A DNA stretch of 8,986 nucleotides from NCBI GenBank assembly GCA_015223015.1, contig JADFWK010000146.1, forward strand, positions 1 through 8,986. Reading direction: 5' to 3'. Source of the stretch: Pseudomonadota bacterium. GTDB lineage: Bacteria; Desulfobacterota; DSM-4660; Desulfatiglandales; B25-G16. Under the pieces are notes generated by a model that saw only the letters and a list, made by a program, of their open reading frames with translations, made no database searches and had not been told where the DNA came from. A program made the position numbers and the translations under genes. This document shows, piece after piece, positions 7,244 to 8,986 of the stretch (the stretch's first letter is position 1; every line of letters starts with the position of its first letter).

Positions 7244-8658
7244 GCGAACAGGCTAAGGATATTAAGTCGAGGGAGTACCGATCCGTTACCCAGGTGGCAG
7301 GCCCTCTTATGATTGTTGAAGGTGTGGAAGAGGTGGCCTATGGGGAGGTTGTCTACATCCGGACACCAGGGGGTGACAACCGCATGGGCCAGGTTCTGGA
7401 GTCACAGGAGAATGTGGCTATTGTGCAGGTATTTGAAGGCACACGAGGACTTGACACAGACCAGACCCGGGTTAGATTTGCCGGGGACATTATGAGAATC
7501 TCTCTTTCCAAGGAGATGCTTGGGAGGTCCTTTGATGGTTTGGGAAGACCGATTGATGGCGGCCCAGAGATTATTCCAGAGGCTCGATTGTCAATCACCG
7601 GCGCTGCCATTAATCCAACAGCACGAGCCTACCCGAACGAATTCATCCAGACCGGTATCTCCACCATCGATGGAATGAATACCTTGGTGAGGGGGCAGAA
7701 GCTTCCCATCTTTTCAGGCTCAGGATTACCCCATAATGAACTCGCTGCACAGATAGCAAGACAGGCTACCGTTTTGGGTTCGAAGGAACCATTTAGTGTA
7801 ATTTTTGCTGCCATGGGCATAACCCATGAAGAGGCGAATTTTTTTATAAACAGCTTCGAATCAACAGGGGCACTGGAGCGGATAGTTTCATTTATCAATC
7901 TGGCAGACGACCCTGCCATAGAGAGAATTATTACCCCCAGGATGGCCCTTACCACTGCAGAGTTTCTTGCCTTTAATTACGATACCCATGTGCTGGTTAT
8001 CCTTACAGACATGACCAATTATTGCGAGGCCCTCAGAGAGATCTCATCTGCGAGGGAAGAGGTCCCCGGAAGGAGAGGGTATCCAGGCTATATGTATACC
8101 GATCTAGCAACCAATTATGAGCGAGCTGGAAGAATCGCCGGAAAAAAGGGTTCTATCACACAGATGCCCATTCTCTCAATGCCGGATGACGACATCACCC
8201 ATCCCGTACCTGACCTTACCGGGTATATTACCGAGGGACAATTCGTTCTCTCCCGTGAGCTGCACCGGAAGGGCGTTTACCCCCCTGTGGATGTTCTACC
8301 CAGCCTTTCCAGGCTCATGAATGAGGGGATCGGGGAAGGCAGAACCAGGGCGGATCATTTAGGGGTGTCTGATCAATGTTACTCTGGTTATGCTGAAGGA
8401 AGGGATGTGAGGAGTCTTGTCGCCGTTGTGGGAGAGGAGGCATTAAGCGAAAGAGATCGCCTCAACCTAAAGTTTGCGCAGGTCTTTGAGGAGCGATTCG
8501 TCACCCAGGGAGTAGATGAAAACAGAACCATTGAACAAACACTAGATTTGGGGTGGGAACTCCTCTCCGTCTTTCCAGAGGGAGAGCTCAAGAGGATTGA
8601 TGAAAAATACGTCAAGCAATATTATAAGAAGGGGTCTCAAGTGGGGGCAGGAGATTAG
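7240..8658 (+). CDS. A/V-type ATPase subunit B (non-catalytic head subunit)
   Basis: Regulatory, non-catalytic partner of subunit A in the alternating A3B3 head. It is 472 residues, normal for the family. The N-terminal barrel begins near residue 14 ([16 protein letters not shown]). The former P-loop is degenerate: [14 protein letters not shown] starting at S159 lacks the GKT lysine, as expected for B subunits. The arginine finger that completes the catalytic site of A is R358 in [18 protein letters not shown]. The C-terminal helical domain includes [18 protein letters not shown] near 392-409. GAGGA (7228-7232) lies within the end of subunit A, seven bases before the ATG, and the ATGA overlap points to coupled translation. 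No frameshift or missing key residue is seen. Confidence 0.97.
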   Translation: MSEQAKDIKSREYRSVTQVAGPLMIVEGVEEVAYGEVVYIRTPGGDNRMGQVLESQENVAIVQVFEGTRGLDTDQTRVRFAGDIMRISLSKEMLGRSFDGLGRPIDGGPEIIPEARLSITGAAINPTARAYPNEFIQTGISTIDGMNTLVRGQKLPIFSGSGLPHNELAAQIARQATVLGSKEPFSVIFAAMGITHEEANFFINSFESTGALERIVSFINLADDPAIERIITPRMALTTAEFLAFNYDTHVLVILTDMTNYCEALREISSAREEVPGRRGYPGYMYTDLATNYERAGRIAGKKGSITQMPILSMPDDDITHPVPDLTGYITEGQFVLSRELHRKGVYPPVDVLPSLSRLMNEGIGEGRTRADHLGVSDQCYSGYAEGRDVRSLVAVVGEEALSERDRLNLKFAQVFEERFVTQGVDENRTIEQTLDLGWELLSVFPEGELKRIDEKYVKQYYKKGSQVGAGD

Positions 8659-8661
8659 TAC

Positions 8662-8986
8662 ATGGCAGAGACCTTACCAAATGTGAAGCCCACCAGAATG
8701 GAATTGTTAAAGCTCAAGAGGAGGGTGAAGCTTGCTGACAGAGGACACAAGCTTTTAAAGGAAAAGAGAGATGCATTGGTGTCCGAGTTCATGGTAGTAA
8801 TAAAGGAGTACAAAGAGGCAAGAAAGAGAGCAGAGGAAAGCCTGCAGATCGCCTTTCACGATCTTCTCATGGCTGAGGTCTTGCTCGGGTCTTGGGACAT
8901 TGGACAGATAAGTGACATAACCACACGGGATATAAACCTTGATTTTGCAGCGAAGAACATAATGGGGGTCTCGGTTCCCATTTTGA
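8662..8986 (+). CDS. A/V-type ATPase subunit D (central rotor shaft), 3'-truncated by window end
   Basis: Central-shaft subunit, a long antiparallel coiled coil that rotates inside A3B3. Only the first 108 codons are present; the family is usually about 200-220 residues, so roughly half is missing past the window edge and no stop codon is seen. The N-terminal signature is clear: VKPTRMELLKLKRRVKLADR, directly followed by GHKLLKEKRDALV, the shaft helix that reaches into the head. Residues about 10-75 are strongly helical and charged. The start ATG (MAETLPNV) follows AGGAG (8649-8653) located in the end of subunit B, eight bases upstream, and the two genes are 3 bases apart. The truncation is a window artefact, not a mutation. 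Confidence 0.93.
   Translation, partial: MAETLPNVKPTRMELLKLKRRVKLADRGHKLLKEKRDALVSEFMVVIKEYKEARKRAEESLQIAFHDLLMAEVLLGSWDIGQISDITTRDINLDFAAKNIMGVSVPIL

Noticed and set aside
7714..7755. Missing Walker A lysine in subunit B as a possible inactivating mutation
   Set aside because: B subunits of A/V-type ATPases normally have a degenerate P-loop; the arginine finger R358 is present, so this is the expected state.

Overview
The window carries one co-directional (+ strand) operon for an archaeal/vacuolar-type rotary ATPase (A/V-type, V1VO). It is preceded by a small bactofilin gene and cut at the right edge inside the last visible subunit gene. The gene order is bactofilin - H(G) - I(a) - K(c) - E - C(d) - F - A - B - D(partial). 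H-I-K-E-C-F-A-B-D is the order I know from methanogen aha operons and, with other letters, from the Enterococcus hirae ntp operon. The host is probably a bacterium, because bactofilins are typical of bacteria and every gene has a Shine-Dalgarno-type start. Base composition is moderate. An anaerobic lineage, for example within Desulfobacterota or a syntrophic group, fits such an operon, but that is inference and the sequence does not settle the taxon.

Layout. Bases 1-183 hold no gene I can support. They contain an imperfect inverted repeat (44-85) and a plausible sigma70-like promoter (119-148) ahead of bactofilin (184-585). After a 57-base gap with no visible terminator, the ATPase genes run almost without spacing. 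H/I are separated by 4 bases, I/K by 13, K/E by 48, and F/A by 10. E/C and A/B overlap as ATGA, C/F overlap by 16 bases, and B/D are 3 bases apart. No stretch over 300 bases lacks a gene.

How the parts work together. A and B form the A3B3 catalytic head: A has an intact Walker A motif and catalytic Glu, and B has a degenerate nucleotide site plus the arginine finger. D and F form the central rotor shaft. C is the socket joining the shaft to the K ring. E and H form the peripheral stalks that hold the head to the membrane stator subunit I, which carries the essential ion-channel arginine. The K proteolipid is a double hairpin (four membrane segments) with one carboxylate and the full residue set that binds Na+ in E. 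hirae NtpK, so Na+ coupling is predicted.

I did not find an undescribed system. The points most worth a second look are the Na+ signature in K with a single ion site per four-helix subunit, the Pro-to-Gly change in the catalytic P-loop of A, and the bactofilin gene placed directly upstream and possibly co-transcribed.
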